Source: Nostoc sp. TCL240-02 | Lineage (GTDB): Bacteria > Cyanobacteriota > Cyanobacteriia > Cyanobacteriales > Nostocaceae | Direction of reading: 5' to 3' | Assembly (NCBI RefSeq): GCF_013343235.1 | Contig: NZ_CP040094.1 | Coordinates: 2,418,501 to 2,482,500 of the forward strand | DNA length: 64,000 bases | In this document: piece by piece, positions 45,126 to 56,800 of the stretch | Layout of the letters: each line of letters opens with the position of its first letter | Position numbering within the stretch: the stretch's first letter is position 1 | Program-made: the position numbers and the translations under genes | The notes under the pieces: generated by a model | Databases searched by the model: none | Seen by the model: only the letters and a program-made list of their open reading frames with translations | Told to the model about the DNA's origin: nothing

Positions 45126-45602
45126 ATGTTGCCAAATCTCGATCAAAAGGCAAAAAATATGCTAGGGAGATTGCTTCGCTTGATGTTTGTGGTTGGTACA
45201 GTTGGGCTAGCAGGATCTTTTGCTTGTGCGACGAGTGTCACTTCGCAAAATTTATTGGCTGAAAATCAGACAACTCCATCAACTTCTAGTCGTATCCTTC
45301 AGATTAATTTCAAATACAACAACTCCACGTCTGACTTTAGAAAGCAGATGAAGGATGTTGCGCCTCGTATCGCCAAAGCACCAGGACTACGCTGGAAAAT
45401 TTGGTCAATTGATGAAGGTAACAAAGAAGCTAGTGGGTTTTATCTGTTTGAAGATGAAAAATCTCTGAACAACTATGTCGAAAATATTTTCAATGTTGGA
45501 ATGAGAAATAACTCAGCAATTAGTAATATCGTAGTCAAAAAATTCAATATTCTTGAAGATCCTACGATCATTACACGAGGACCTATCAGTCAGCTTAAAT
45601 AA
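45126..45602 (+). CDS. YdhR-like monooxygenase-fold protein with export signal
   Basis: About 158 residues. The C-terminal 100 residues resemble the ferredoxin-like dimeric alpha-beta barrel of YdhR-type putative monooxygenases (L-Q-I-N-F-K-Y-N then A-K-A-P-G-L-R-W-K-I-W-S-I-D-E and G-F-Y-L-F-E-D-E-K-S). They follow a hydrophobic segment F-V-V-G-T-V-G-L-A-G-S-F-A-C-A-T that could be a signal peptide or lipobox. The start could be TTG 45108, ATG 45126 or ATG 45159; 45126 is chosen as the first ATG. It is the first gene controlled by the divergent promoter with two TetR sites, followed 49 bases later by an SRPBCC gene. Confidence 0.7.
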   Translation: MLPNLDQKAKNMLGRLLRLMFVVGTVGLAGSFACATSVTSQNLLAENQTTPSTSSRILQINFKYNNSTSDFRKQMKDVAPRIAKAPGLRWKIWSIDEGNKEASGFYLFEDEKSLNNYVENIFNVGMRNNSAISNIVVKKFNILEDPTIITRGPISQLK

Positions 45603-45651
45603 TCTCAAAAACTTGCATACTGCATTGTATCTAACCAGATGAGAGAGTCAT

Positions 45652-46101
45652 ATGAAGTTTAGTAATACTGTCACAACGTTTGCCACACCTGAAAGAATTT
45701 GGGCGATTTGGACTGATGTAGATAATTGGTCAGTATGGGATACCGAACTGTGTGATTCATATCTTGAGAGTCCTTTTAAGCTTGGTGCGATAGGTAAATT
45801 AACACCGAAAACAGGTACAACTTCTAAATTTACAATTTCGCAGTTTAGCCCAGGTAAGAGTTATACATTCACAATTCAGTTACCATTTTGCAAGTTAAAT
45901 GTACATCGCTACTTGAGTATCTATGCAGGTAGTACATCATTTACTCATGAAGTGTCATTTAAAGGAGCCTTGGCATTTTTATTTGGTTGGCTTCTCGGCA
46001 AAAAGTTTAAAAAAGTTTTACCGAGAGTGATGGAGAATATCAGAGAAATAGCTGAAGCTGAAAGTATTGGACAAGGTTACTTAGAAAAAACAGCAGACTA
46101 A
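45652..46101 (+). CDS. SRPBCC/START-fold protein (polyketide cyclase-like)
   Basis: A 149-residue single-domain protein of the SRPBCC superfamily: the N-terminal beta strand K-F-S-N-T-V-T-T-F-A-T-P-E-R-I-W-A-I-W-T-D-V-D-N-W-style opening with S-V-W-D after it, a beta sheet, and a long C-terminal helix (P-R-V-M-E-N-I-R-E-I-A-E). Such proteins bind hydrophobic ligands in a cavity; some are polyketide cyclases, most are unassigned. It lies 49 bases after the YdhR-like gene on the same strand, probably in one TetR-controlled operon, and about 3.5 kb from the polyketide genes, so a link to the metabolite is possible but unproven. Confidence 0.82.
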   Translation: MKFSNTVTTFATPERIWAIWTDVDNWSVWDTELCDSYLESPFKLGAIGKLTPKTGTTSKFTISQFSPGKSYTFTIQLPFCKLNVHRYLSIYAGSTSFTHEVSFKGALAFLFGWLLGKKFKKVLPRVMENIREIAEAESIGQGYLEKTAD

Positions 46102-46164
46102 TCTATTTCACATTAATCACAATGCGTATAAATCCTGTAGAGATGTTGCAATACAACATCTCTA

Positions 46165-47340
46165 CTAAAAAATATCAGCCGGATCTGCTTGTTTGAGTTT
46201 TCTCACAGCTGTTGCACCTGAAACAAAACACATAATAACAGTTGCTATCAGCACAAAACCAGCTCTATCTATTGTCATTACGATAGGTAAAAGTGTAGCT
46301 TTTTTCGCAAATTCGTACTGAATTATAGAAATTAAAAAACCCGGTATGTAGCCTAAAATTGCAATTAATAATGCTTGCTGTAAAACTATAGATAAAAGGT
46401 ATCTTTGTTGATAACCAATTGCTTTTAAAGTGGCATATTGCGGTAAATGTTCCGAAACGTTGGTATAGAGAATTTGATATACGACTACAACACCTACAAC
46501 AATTCCCAATCCTACCCCTAAGTTAAAAATAAATCCAATAGCTGTACTAGTTTGCCAGTAATTTTTTTCAAAAGCAATCAATTGTTCTTTTGATAATACT
46601 TTTACATCTTTAGGTAAAAAGTTTTTTAATTTTTCTGTAAACTCTTGGACATCATATCCTGGTTTTAATTTGATTAAACCAATATCAATTAATCCTTTAT
46701 AACGAGAGCTAAAAATCCTTAAGAAGTTAAGATGACTGGTGACTAAATTTCCATCAGAACCAAAAGATGTACCTAGATTAAATAGTCCAACTACTTTAAC
46801 CCGACGATTTGAAGAACGATTACCAATTTCTGTTTCTACATTACCTTTTTGCTCAAAATCTGCAACCACAGGCCCGAATTCAGCGCGAGAACTGCGGTCA
46901 AATAAAACCACATTTGGAATTTTTAGTTTGTTGATATTTTCCTCAACTCCAGCAAAATCTACGACCTGATAGCGAATATCAAAACCAATCACAAATATAT
47001 TCCGCCAATAGTCTTTAGTTTCAGGATTTTTCCATTGACCAAAGCCTAAATATATCGGTGCAACATAATTAACTTCTGGAAATGCTAAAGACTGAGATAA
47101 ACGTCGTTCTGGAAAACTTTCCATAGCAATTAAAGCTGTAGAACGAGGACTAATCAAAAAACAATCCCCTTGCAAACCTTGGTGCAAACGAACAGCACTG
47201 TCAAATAAAGCATCTCGAATACCTAGTTGGATGAAGACAATTACTACAGCAAAAACCACTCCTAATAAAGCAATTATTAATCTGGCTTTTTGATATCTAA
47301 GTTGCAACCAAGCTACTGGAATTTTTTTGCTATGCATCAT
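46165..47340 (-). CDS. devC: DevC-type ABC exporter permease
   Basis: A 391-residue FtsX/MacB-fold permease with an N-terminal helix (about residues 18-42), a periplasmic domain, and three C-terminal helices. The N-terminal A-W-L-Q-L-R-Y-Q-K-A-R-L-I-I-A-L-L-G-V-V-F and the L-H-Q-G-L-Q-G-D-C-F-L-I-S-P-R-S motif are those of DevC in heterocystous cyanobacteria, where DevBCA exports heterocyst glycolipids through TolC. The devB-like gene is 96 bases upstream on the same strand. No ATPase gene (devA) follows; the next gene is on the opposite strand. It must use an ATPase encoded elsewhere or be inactive. Confidence 0.9.
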   Translation of the reverse strand: MMHSKKIPVAWLQLRYQKARLIIALLGVVFAVVIVFIQLGIRDALFDSAVRLHQGLQGDCFLISPRSTALIAMESFPERRLSQSLAFPEVNYVAPIYLGFGQWKNPETKDYWRNIFVIGFDIRYQVVDFAGVEENINKLKIPNVVLFDRSSRAEFGPVVADFEQKGNVETEIGNRSSNRRVKVVGLFNLGTSFGSDGNLVTSHLNFLRIFSSRYKGLIDIGLIKLKPGYDVQEFTEKLKNFLPKDVKVLSKEQLIAFEKNYWQTSTAIGFIFNLGVGLGIVVGVVVVYQILYTNVSEHLPQYATLKAIGYQQRYLLSIVLQQALLIAILGYIPGFLISIIQYEFAKKATLLPIVMTIDRAGFVLIATVIMCFVSGATAVRKLKQADPADIF

Positions 47341-47436
47341 GTTTGGATTTAAAATTTACAACAACCTAAAAATAGATAAACGTAAGATTTATTTTGTTTG
47401 TTCTTTGAAAATTTATAGATAAAAAAGGTGTCAATT

Positions 47437-48753
47437 TTATGGTGATTCAGTATTAATCATGACGTTGACTTCTAAATTAGTTAGGTTAGCAACTTTTTGG
47501 CTATCTTGTGGAGACAGACGAATTTTAACTTCGACAACTCTAGTATCTGCATCCGCAACAGGATCGGTTCCTAAAGCATTTAAAACGCCAACTTTTAAAC
47601 CAACTTCATCGACATTGCCTTTCAGTTCTTCGATTAAGCCACCACTGGTAACAGTTGCTTGTTGACCAAGACGAACTTTACTAATATCGGTTTCGTAAAC
47701 TTCCGCGATCGCATACATTTGTTCTGTCTGGCCTAACTCGATAATTCCATCATTGCTAATAACTTCACCAGCCCATGTGTGAATTTTTAAAACTTGTCCA
47801 TTTTTAGGCGATTGCACATAAGCCAAATTTAAATCTGCTTGAGCTTTTTTCACAGCAGCCTGGGCATTTTCTACCTCTGATTCTGCCACACTGACATCTA
47901 CAGTGCGGACTTCTGCGGTGGCATTTAGAGTTGCTTTGGCTTCTTCAACTTCCTTTTTTAAGGTTGCTAATGTGCGATTGAAATTGGCTTGTGCTTCTTT
48001 GACTTGTTCTGTTCTAGTACTAATAATTTTCTGTAAATTAGATTCGGCTTCTACAAGTTGTTCTTGAGCAGTATTGTTTTGTAAACAAGTGCTATCTCGT
48101 TGAGAAGCTGAAACTACTCCTTTTTGATACAAAGAATTATAGCGATCGCATTCAGTTTGAGCATATCGGAATTCAGCTTGAATCCTCTTAATGGTTGCGG
48201 CTTGAGAATTTTTTTCTCCTTGTAACTGAGCTGCTAAATTGGCAATAGTTGCCCTTTGAATTGTGAGTTGGCCTTCTAGTTCTGCTCTTGTTTGTTGATA
48301 TTTTGCCGTTTGAGCTTTGATATCTCCTGTTTTCGCACCTGCTTTAGTTTGCTCTAGTTTAGCTTGAGCAACATTAACTTCAGTTTTTGCCTGTTCCAAA
48401 GCTGCTTGCAGACGTTCTTGGTTATCTAGAATTGCCACTACTTGACCTGTTTTTACCTTGTCTCCTTGTTTGACAAGTAGCTTTGCAACTCGTACACCTT
48501 CACCTTGTATAGAAGTAGGAGCAGATAGCTTAATTACTTCTCCTTTAGGCTCTAGATATCCTCTAGCAGCAACTGCACTAGGACTTGCTTGAATTTTATT
48601 ATTAGCTGCAATAGCCTGTTGCGATCGCTTTTGATTTTCTAGTTGATTATTTAAAACTAAATAAAACGAAGTAGCACAAGTAGCTAAAGCCGCAGCGCCT
48701 AAAATTACAACAAATCTCCAGTCTACAGGTTTTGTAAAAAACTGATATTTCAT
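47437..48753 (-). CDS. devB: DevB-type membrane-fusion protein
   Basis: A 438-residue HlyD-family periplasmic adaptor. One N-terminal membrane helix (about residues 13-32), a biotinyl-lipoyl-like domain around R-G-Y-L-E-P-K-G-E-V-I, a long coiled-coil hairpin rich in Ala, Glu and Gln (about 110-290), then the second half of the lipoyl domain (L-A-Y-V-Q-S-P-K-N-G-Q-V-L-K-I) and beta barrel. The cyanobacterial DevB signature A-A-R-G-Y-L-E-P is present near residue 57. It forms the periplasmic part of a tripartite exporter with the DevC-like permease encoded 96 bases downstream. It lies 110 bases after the ICMT-like gene, so the exporter genes could extend the PKS/NRPS operon. Confidence 0.9.
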   Translation of the reverse strand: MKYQFFTKPVDWRFVVILGAAALATCATSFYLVLNNQLENQKRSQQAIAANNKIQASPSAVAARGYLEPKGEVIKLSAPTSIQGEGVRVAKLLVKQGDKVKTGQVVAILDNQERLQAALEQAKTEVNVAQAKLEQTKAGAKTGDIKAQTAKYQQTRAELEGQLTIQRATIANLAAQLQGEKNSQAATIKRIQAEFRYAQTECDRYNSLYQKGVVSASQRDSTCLQNNTAQEQLVEAESNLQKIISTRTEQVKEAQANFNRTLATLKKEVEEAKATLNATAEVRTVDVSVAESEVENAQAAVKKAQADLNLAYVQSPKNGQVLKIHTWAGEVISNDGIIELGQTEQMYAIAEVYETDISKVRLGQQATVTSGGLIEELKGNVDEVGLKVGVLNALGTDPVADADTRVVEVKIRLSPQDSQKVANLTNLEVNVMINTESP

Positions 48754-48864
48754 AATTTAATTTAAATCTCTAAAATCTACTTTTACAAAAGTGGTAATTT
48801 AGGAAAGAGGTGTATTTGCGAAAAGCTATTTTTTACAAATACACCTCTATATTTTTACGCTCGA

Positions 48865-49548
48865 TTAATACACCCAAGGCAATAAACGACGAGTGCGTTT
48901 TTTATATGTCTCGTATGCATTATTAAAAGCTTGCAGCAATATTTTTTCTTCAACTCGGCAGCGAAAATCATGAGCTAAAAAGTTAGCAATTACTTGCAGT
49001 AAAAATCCCAGTCTTGGAACAATTAGAAACGAGCCAAAGAATAGAAGTTGAAAAGCGAAGTAAAGTGGATGTCTAACGAAACTATAAGGTCCTTTGGTCA
49101 CAAGTTGATGACCGGGATCGATGTGGGGAAATAACCGCCAACTGCGAAAAACCCAAAAAGACCATACTTTCACAATTAATGCCAAACCAAGAATAGCAAT
49201 TCCTAGAGCTTGAATCGGAAAAGTCGGTTGAAATACAAAAAATCCTAGCGCATCGGGATTTGCCCACCAAATTGCTAGCAAAATGTAAAAAATACCGTAG
49301 GTAGCACTGGTGAGAAATAGTGCTGGCGGGCCTTGAGGAGTGATGGATGACTCATTAGCAACTGGTTCTTTTGTGGAGGTGTCAACAAATGACTCTGGGT
49401 TATTGAGTTTGCGCCGTCTAATGATAGATGCATTGACAATTAGTAGCCAATACAGTGAATGAACCAAGCAGATAATGGCTTTGACATCTACTTGTGGTAG
49501 TTGTTCTGGGAAAGCCACTGCAAACTGAAATTGTGTCATTAGTTCCAC
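48865..49548 (-). CDS. ICMT-like membrane methyltransferase
   Basis: A 227-residue integral membrane protein with about five hydrophobic segments. The C-terminal motif G-P-Y-S-F-V-R-H-P-L-Y (about residues 150-160) and the downstream E-E-K-I-L-L-Q-A-F belong to the isoprenylcysteine/phospholipid methyltransferase (PEMT/ICMT) family, which uses S-adenosylmethionine near the membrane. The GTG start at 49548 is fixed by AGGAG seven bases upstream. It follows the terminal NRPS gene by about 130 bases on the same strand and may be the last tailoring gene of that cluster; carboxyl methylation of a released acid is one possible role, stated as inference. Confidence 0.8.
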   Translation of the reverse strand: MELMTQFQFAVAFPEQLPQVDVKAIICLVHSLYWLLIVNASIIRRRKLNNPESFVDTSTKEPVANESSITPQGPPALFLTSATYGIFYILLAIWWANPDALGFFVFQPTFPIQALGIAILGLALIVKVWSFWVFRSWRLFPHIDPGHQLVTKGPYSFVRHPLYFAFQLLFFGSFLIVPRLGFLLQVIANFLAHDFRCRVEEKILLQAFNNAYETYKKRTRRLLPWVY

Positions 49549-49560
49549 AAGTTAACTCCT

Positions 49561-49677
49561 AAAGTAACGTGAGTTCTGTCAAATAACTTTCTAGTCTCTG
49601 CATTCTCCGTACCTCTATGGTTAAAAAAAGAGTTTTTAAACCACAGAGACGCAGAGGACACAGAGAAATTGATAGGG
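49561..49677. repeat. Interspersed repeat in the gap after the NRPS gene
   Basis: The gap contains ACGTGAGTTCTGTCAAATAA and ACCACAGAGACGCAGAGGAC followed by ACAGAGAAA, both forms of dispersed repeats seen between genes in Nostocales. The same GTGAGTTC element occurs at 1218 and in the inverted copy near 4735. Confidence 0.5.
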
Positions 49678-52600
49678 TTAGTTGTATCTTTCTGGCTGCC
49701 AGTTGTTCATAACTGCTAGACAAGCCCTCAATTGGGTTGCCAATGTTTGCACATCTGGTTCTCTGACCATCGTGTAGTGGTTGCCTGGAATCCAACGCAC
49801 TTCCAGATTGGTGAGTAATTCGTGCCAATCTAAAGCTGGGTTGGTGGGATTTTCTGGTGGTTGGTTTTCTGCCCGCAGCAGTGTTGCTAGCCCCTCGTAG
49901 GGACGCGGTGTGTAGGATTCGATCGCTCGCATATTGCATTTGAACACCTCGAACAAGTAGTTGACTTGTTCAACTCCGGCATCTGGCGGAACTAGGTGCA
50001 GTAGTCTGGCTTGTTCTAGAATGTAGTTCAATTGTTGTGCGGTATCTAGCTGCTGCAACTGCTGCAATCTAGTAGCATCAACATCAAATCGACCTTCTAA
50101 GTCTTGGATAAACCAAGCTGCTAAGGTGGCTTCGTCCAAATCTTCGCCAGATAAGGGTGCGGGACAGTCGATAAGTACCAGCATATTGACTTCTTCACCT
50201 TGCTGGCGCAATTGCTGGGCAATTTCTAGGGCTGCAATTCCCCCGAAAGACCAGCCACCTATAGAGTATGGCCCTTGTGGTTGAACGGTGCGGATGGCTG
50301 CAATATAATAAGCCGCCATATCTTCAATAGTGGTGAACGGTGGTTGTTCTCCATCCATCCCCACAGCCTGGAGACCGTAGAACGGCTGATCTGCACCCAA
50401 GCGACGGGAGAGATCCATATAGCAAAGCACATTACCGCCAGCTGGATGAACGCAGAAGAAAGGCGGCTGAGAACCAGAGGGCTGGATGCTGACTAAAGGC
50501 GACCAAGGCACTGAACTATCTGACGATTGGCGCAGAGTCCGCGCTAAATGCTCAACAGTCCCGCCTTGGAACAACGTAGACAAGGGTAAATTCTGAGCAA
50601 AGAGTTTGTGAATTTGCGTCATCAAGCGCACAGCTTGAATAGAAGTTCCACCCAGTTCAAAGAAATTATTAGTAATACCTACCTCCGGCAAGTTCAAGAT
50701 TTCTTGCCAAATTTGTACAAGTTGTAACTCTAAGCTGTCTCTGGGTGCGACAATTGCCCCTAAATCTGCTTGACTTTGTTCTGGGTCAGGTAAAGCACGG
50801 CGATCGACTTTACCGTTGGATGACAAGGGCAAGCTGTCCATAAACATGAACATTGAGGGAATCATGTATTCTGGTAACTTTTGGTGGAGGTAGCTACGCA
50901 ATTCTAATGAAGTAATTGATTGCTCCTGCTCGAAAACGATATAAGCTACCAGTTGCTTGTCATCCCGTTGTTTGCCAACGGCTGAAACAACAACAGAACG
51001 GATGGCTGGGTGTTGCTGCAAGACAGTTTCAATTTCGCCTATTTCTATCCGATAACCGCGAATTTTAACCTGAAAATCAATTCTTCCTAAAAACTCGATG
51101 TTACCATCCGGCAGATAGCGCCCCAAGTCTCCGGTGCGGTAAAGACGCTCTCCCGTCCGGGGATGCTGAATAAAGCTGGCTTGGGTCTTGGCTGCATCTC
51201 GCCAATATCCCTGGGCTAAACCGATACCACCAATGTAAATTTGTCCTGGAACCCAATCAGGACGGGGTTGCAAGGCTTCGTCAAGGATGTGGAAGCTTTG
51301 GTTACTCAGGGGTTTACCGTAGGGGATGCTAGTCCAGCTAGGGTCAATTGTTTCGATAGGATAGAAAATTGACCAGATGGAAGCTTCCGTGGCTCCTCCC
51401 AAACTGATTACTCGGACATCGTTACCCAAAGAGTGAATTTGCTCCGGTAGAGTTACCGGAATCCAATCACCGCTCATCATCACCAACCGGAGGGAAGACG
51501 GTAAGCGATCGCTGCGATCGCCTGCATATTCGACTAACAATTTCATTAACGCTGGTGCAGAGTTCCAGATTGTCATCTGTTCCCGTTGGAGAACATTTAG
51601 CCAATGCGCCGGATCGCGGCTGCCTTCAGCATCGGGCATGATAATTGTACCACCAGCTGCGAGCGTTCCGAAGATGTCATACACTGACAAATCAAAGCTC
51701 AAGGAGGAAATGGCAAATACCCGATCCTCTGCTGTCACGCCAAACCGTTGATTGATATCGAGGATGGTGTTGGCTGCACCGCGATGGTCGATGGTGACAC
51801 CTTTGGGTGTGCCAGTTGAGCCGGAAGTGTAGATGACGTAGGCTAAATCTTCTGGGGTTTGTATTGATGGTAAAGGTTGACTGGTAGAGTCTTGTATCAG
51901 GGTTGAATCATCAATTGTTAGCCATTTGACTTGAGTGGCGAAGCTGAGATTTGCTTCTAGCCGAGGTTGGGTAAAAGCGATCGCTACTTCAGCGTTATCG
52001 AGCAGCCAGTTAAGACGTTCTTGGGGTAGGCTGGGGTCGATTGGTAGGTAAGCTGCACCTGATTTGAGGATTCCCAAAACAGCGACTAACTGCTCCCAAC
52101 CTTTTTCCATCACCACGGCTACCAACTGATTGAGACGAGCGCCTAAGTCTCGCAGTTGTCTACCGATGTAGTTAGATAGGCGATCGAGTTCGGCGTAAGT
52201 CAAAGTCAATTGAGAAGCAGCGATCGCTAATTTTTGTGGGTGTTGAGTTGCCTGTTCAACAAACAACTCATGCAACAGCTGGGTGGGAATGGTAGTGTTG
52301 GTAGCATTGACAGCTGCTCGTTGTTGTAGTTGTGCTTCGGGTATCAACCATTCTGTGGTAGTCTGCCAAGTATTGTCTGACTCAGCCAAACGATGCAGTA
52401 GCAGTTGGTAAGCATCAAACATTTGGGCCATTAAATCAGGGGGAAAAGCTTCTTCTACAGCATCCCAATTCAGGAGCAAAGCGCCGTTTTCTTCAACAAT
52501 TTGGTGATCGAGGAGGACGAAAGGCGTTTGCAACAAGCCATTACAAATTACCTGCCAATCCTGCTCACCCGCAGCATTAGTTTGAGTATCGCGGTTTCCC

Positions 52601-53871
52601 AAACCCAAAGCACTGGCAAAGGTACAAGGCATTGCGGCTCTAGCAGTTCCCCCTTGCATCCGGTTGAGTTCGCCCAATACTTCCACACCAGTCACCGCAG
52701 TATGTTCCAAATCACTCCACAACTGCTCTTGTAAGCGTTTGGCTTGGGCGGCGAAGCTTTCGCTTTGGGTGTGGTCAACTGTCAGCAGTAGAGTAGAACT
52801 ACAGTTACCTAAAACCTGATACACCTGTGGATGCAGTGGTTCGCGGTTAAAGTAGAGAATGTTAACTGTGAGTTTTTGGTTTTTGCTCCAAGTGGTGAGG
52901 ATGGTGGCATAAGCAGCACAAATCGCAGCCGCCGGTGTTAGTCCCAGCTGACTGACTCGTGTTTTGAATTGCTGCCAAACTGCTGGTGCTAGTTGTCCTT
53001 GCCAACGGGTAAAAGTGGGTTTCTCAATAGCACTCGGACTTTTGGCTAGGGGCAATTCCGGGGCTGGGGGAATTTCAGATAACCTTGGCCACCAGTAATC
53101 ACGAGCTTTTTGGTAGGCTGCTGTTTGACGGCGTTGATTCAGTGTCAGGATGTAATCTCGGAAAGAGAGATTCAGGGCTGGTAACTGTGCTTGGGGGTTG
53201 AGATAAAACTGATATAAATCTTGGAAGACAAACCCACCACTTAAAGCATCGCAGATTAATAAACTAATGCTGATGTGGAGTTGCGATCGCTCCTCATCCA
53301 ATAACTGTACCCGCACCTCAAATAAAGGATATTTATCAAGTGACGGGCCATTATCCTTCATTTGCTGGCGCATCGCTGTTATTTGCTCCTCCGCCTCTTT
53401 TTGACCGCGTAAGTCGATGACTTCCACAGCAAAGGGAGGCACAGTTTCGAGAATCTGCTGTTGGGCATCCGGTAAAATTACCGCCCGCAGCATCTCATGA
53501 CGCTCAATTAAACGTTGCCAAGCTAAATTCAATCGCTCGATGTCAAGATTAGTGACGGCAAATTCTACGTAGAAATGAGCAGACACGTTACCCAAATCGA
53601 AAAAATTGCTACCACCCAAAGCATAAGCTTGTTGTAAGTCAGTGAGCGGGAATGGCTGATAACGTTCCTCTGGAGCATGAACTAGGGTGAATTCTGCCGT
53701 TGAAATGGGCGTTTGCAAAATTGCCAGCAATTCTAACTTGTGAGCAGTCAAGCGATCGCGTAGTTCTTCAGTCAACACACCTTTGGGGGCACGAAAACGC
53801 AATTTGTCGCCTTCAGCCCACAAATACACTCCATTTTGCGTCAAATCATCCAGAAGTTGACTCGCGCTCAT
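49678..53871 (-). CDS. NRPS: TubC docking - Cy - A (Cys predicted) - PCP - TE
   Basis: A 1397-residue terminal NRPS. Residues about 1-55 form a TubC-type docking domain. A condensation domain of the heterocyclisation subtype follows ([10 protein letters not shown] near 78; L-L-I-C-D-A-L-S near 205). The A domain has [11 protein letters not shown] near 680 and specificity residues read by eye as D-L-Y-N-M-S-L-I, close to the published cysteine code D-L-Y-N-L-S-L-I. The PCP serine is in G-G-T-S near 1080. The thioesterase has G-W-S-F-G-G near 1210, and I-P-G-N-H-Y near 1370. The ATG at 53871 overlaps the PKS stop as ATGA. It would add Cys, perhaps cyclise it, and release the chain. Confidence 0.93.
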   Translation of the reverse strand: MSASQLLDDLTQNGVYLWAEGDKLRFRAPKGVLTEELRDRLTAHKLELLAILQTPISTAEFTLVHAPEERYQPFPLTDLQQAYALGGSNFFDLGNVSAHFYVEFAVTNLDIERLNLAWQRLIERHEMLRAVILPDAQQQILETVPPFAVEVIDLRGQKEAEEQITAMRQQMKDNGPSLDKYPLFEVRVQLLDEERSQLHISISLLICDALSGGFVFQDLYQFYLNPQAQLPALNLSFRDYILTLNQRRQTAAYQKARDYWWPRLSEIPPAPELPLAKSPSAIEKPTFTRWQGQLAPAVWQQFKTRVSQLGLTPAAAICAAYATILTTWSKNQKLTVNILYFNREPLHPQVYQVLGNCSSTLLLTVDHTQSESFAAQAKRLQEQLWSDLEHTAVTGVEVLGELNRMQGGTARAAMPCTFASALGLGNRDTQTNAAGEQDWQVICNGLLQTPFVLLDHQIVEENGALLLNWDAVEEAFPPDLMAQMFDAYQLLLHRLAESDNTWQTTTEWLIPEAQLQQRAAVNATNTTIPTQLLHELFVEQATQHPQKLAIAASQLTLTYAELDRLSNYIGRQLRDLGARLNQLVAVVMEKGWEQLVAVLGILKSGAAYLPIDPSLPQERLNWLLDNAEVAIAFTQPRLEANLSFATQVKWLTIDDSTLIQDSTSQPLPSIQTPEDLAYVIYTSGSTGTPKGVTIDHRGAANTILDINQRFGVTAEDRVFAISSLSFDLSVYDIFGTLAAGGTIIMPDAEGSRDPAHWLNVLQREQMTIWNSAPALMKLLVEYAGDRSDRLPSSLRLVMMSGDWIPVTLPEQIHSLGNDVRVISLGGATEASIWSIFYPIETIDPSWTSIPYGKPLSNQSFHILDEALQPRPDWVPGQIYIGGIGLAQGYWRDAAKTQASFIQHPRTGERLYRTGDLGRYLPDGNIEFLGRIDFQVKIRGYRIEIGEIETVLQQHPAIRSVVVSAVGKQRDDKQLVAYIVFEQEQSITSLELRSYLHQKLPEYMIPSMFMFMDSLPLSSNGKVDRRALPDPEQSQADLGAIVAPRDSLELQLVQIWQEILNLPEVGITNNFFELGGTSIQAVRLMTQIHKLFAQNLPLSTLFQGGTVEHLARTLRQSSDSSVPWSPLVSIQPSGSQPPFFCVHPAGGNVLCYMDLSRRLGADQPFYGLQAVGMDGEQPPFTTIEDMAAYYIAAIRTVQPQGPYSIGGWSFGGIAALEIAQQLRQQGEEVNMLVLIDCPAPLSGEDLDEATLAAWFIQDLEGRFDVDATRLQQLQQLDTAQQLNYILEQARLLHLVPPDAGVEQVNYLFEVFKCNMRAIESYTPRPYEGLATLLRAENQPPENPTNPALDWHELLTNLEVRWIPGNHYTMVREPDVQTLATQLRACLAVMNNWQPERYN

Positions 53872-56800
53872 AGTTCGCCGTCCTCCCATTCTTGATTATT
53901 GGTAGCTAATTCAACAGGTTTAAGAGAATCGTTCCTCAACTGAGGAGATACAATTTCTTGTGTAATTTGAGTGAGTACTTGTGCAGATAACTGGGCAATA
54001 CTAGGGCCTTGAATGAAGCGAATCATCGGTAAATCAATGCCCAAATCGTTTTTGAGTGTGTTCTTTAACTCCACCGCCACTAAAGAATCTAGTCCTTGGC
54101 TGTTGAGGGGCTGATGGCGATCGAGTTTCGAGGCTGGCATTCGCAGCACCCTAGCTACTTGTTCGTGGAAGTAGGTTTCTAAAAGTAGTTGACGCTCATC
54201 TGATGGAGTTGCTAAAAGTGCTTGACGGGAAAGGAAATTTGTGCTTTTTTCAGTCTCGATTTCTCCAGAGTTACTAAAGACCTCCGTCAGCAATTGAAAC
54301 AAAGGCATCTTGATAACGGCTGGATTAGCACGCAAGACTTTCGCCCAATTGATGGGAATCACACCTAATTGTGCGGTTTTATCCGTTAGCAGGTGTCCTA
54401 AAATCTCTAAGCCTTGCTGTGGGGGAATGCTACTAAAACCCAGAGATGCCATGCGATCGCCCCGATTTGCCTGGGCTGCTGCTAAACCTACTTCTGCCCA
54501 CGCACCCCAGTTGATACTGAGTGCAGGCAGATTTTGACTTTGCCGATAATGAGCTAACCCATCTAAAAAGGCATTGGCCGCCGCATAGTTTCCTTGTCCG
54601 GCGGAACCCAGGAGTGAAGCAGCTGAAGAAAAAAGCACAAAGAAATCTAGGGATTTATTGAGGGTGTGTGTGTGGAGATTCCATGCCCCTTCTATCTTGG
54701 GTTGCATGACTTTGTGCAACCGTTCCGGTGTTAATTGTAAGAGAATGCCGTCATCCAAAACAGCAGCGCTGTGAATTACACCCCGCAATGGTGGCATATC
54801 TTGGTCTAATTGAGCGATCGCTCTAGCTACTTCCTCAGCCTGACTGATATCTGTTTGAAGCACCTTAATTTTTGCTCCAGCAGTTTCCAGAGTTTGTAAA
54901 ACTTCTAAGGTTTCAGGTGTTGGCTGACTTCTCGCCATCAGTGCCAAATATCTAGCTCCTCTCTCCACCATCCAAGTAGCTACTTGTAAACCTAGACCCC
55001 GCAAACCTCCAACGATGAGGTAGGTTGCTTGGGGGTGGAAGTTTGGTAGTTCTGAATAGCTGGGTAAATATCGCTTCAGTCTGGCAACGTAGGACACATC
55101 CCCACGCAAAGCGATTTGATTTTCTACATCGTCTGCTTGTAGTAGCTGTAAAAGTGATGCAATTTCTGATGGTTCAGGTATTGCTGCTAAATCCACCATT
55201 GAGCAACGCCAGTCTGGATGTTCTTGAGCAATGACGCGTCCCAGTCCCCACAGAGGCGATTGGGCAATACTAGGACTCGAATCTACAGGCTGTGCGCCAC
55301 GGGTAACTAGCCAGAGACGGGGTGTATTTTCCCATTCTGCAAGTGCTTGGACTAAATGGAGAGTGCTGATACATCCCAAATTGCGATCGCCAAGTGGACG
55401 ATCTCCCATATTGTCACCAGCTAATGAAGCTATGGTAGTCAATTCTGCTGGAGTGATATCTAAACTCCACAGATGCACCACTCCCAAGCATTCACCAGAC
55501 AAAGTTTGTAAAAGTTGCTTGAAGTCATCTAAACAATTTGGCTGAATTTGATAATGCTGTGAATCCTGTTTTTGATAAGTTTCACCTGCAAAAGCCAAGA
55601 TGCAATTTTCGCCTTGCTGCTGCAATTGTTGGCTGAGATTCTCTCCAATTCCCTGTCTATCTGTCAATATCAGCCAATAGCCTTGATTTTGTTCGCTGCT
55701 TCTTGGCGCTGTGTCCTTGGGTTCTAAAAGCCGTTCCCAGCTAATCTCATAGAACCAATCGCTAGAATTATTTTCACTTTGACTATCAAGTTTCTGAATA
55801 CGCAAGCATTCAGCATCTAATATCCGTTGTCCTTGTTCGTTGAACAGGACTAACTCAGCAGCAAAGGCATCTGTTTCTACTACAGGTTTTAACTGCAAGT
55901 GTGCCCATAAACCTGCTGCATCCGGTTGCTGATAAATTCGGAGTTTGTCTAGACGTACTGGCAAATAAGCTCCTTCTGCCTCAGCATCAGGGTTAGCTAA
56001 GGGAGTGGCCAAAGCTATCACCTGAAAACAGGCATCCAAAAGAACAGGATGAATTTGGTAGTTGGCGATTTCTGCGTGTAAAGATGCTGGTAAATGGATG
56101 CGTCCGAGGGCTTCCCCTTCGCGTCGCCAGATTTGCTCTATGCCTTGAAAGCTGGCTCCATAAAGCAAACCTTGTTCCGCCATTTGTTGATAGTGCTGTG
56201 TGCTAGAGATAACTTCCTGACAACGGGCTTGAATTTCTGCCACCGTTGCAGAAGTAGCGGCTGTGATTTCCCCGTCGCCTCGACGCACTGTACCACTGAC
56301 ATGATGCCGCCATTTTGCTTGTGTGTTTATATTAGGACGGCTGTAACAATCAAATGTGAAAGTGTCTGGTGTATTTCCTGGTTGCAAGCAAATTTGTACA
56401 GTCTGAGTTTCTGTTTCGGGAATGAATAGACCTTGTTGAAAGTGCAAAACTTCTAGGGTATGTTTACCTGCGCCAAATATCTCAGCCGCAGCAGCTAATA
56501 CCATTTCTACATAAGCTGACCCCGGTAACACCATCACACCCTGTACCCGATGGTCATTGAGGTAAGGAAGCGATCGCAAATCCAATTGTGTTTGCCAAAT
56601 CCGCATTTCTGGCAGGTGTGCCAGACTGGGCAAGGCTTCCCCCAATAACGGCTGTCGTGATGTTCTTGGTGGTAAAGAATTGCTACCTTCTAACCAGTAG
56701 CGTTGATGTTGCCAGGGATAAGTCGGTAGTAAAACGCACCTTCTATTTTCTGGATAAAAAGCCTGCCATCGTGGTTGATAGCCCAAGGTGTAGAGGCGAC

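Noticed and set aside
49559..49939. Minus-strand frame overlapping the NRPS 3' end
   Set aside because: It reads through the thioesterase coding region in another frame and then through an interspersed repeat.
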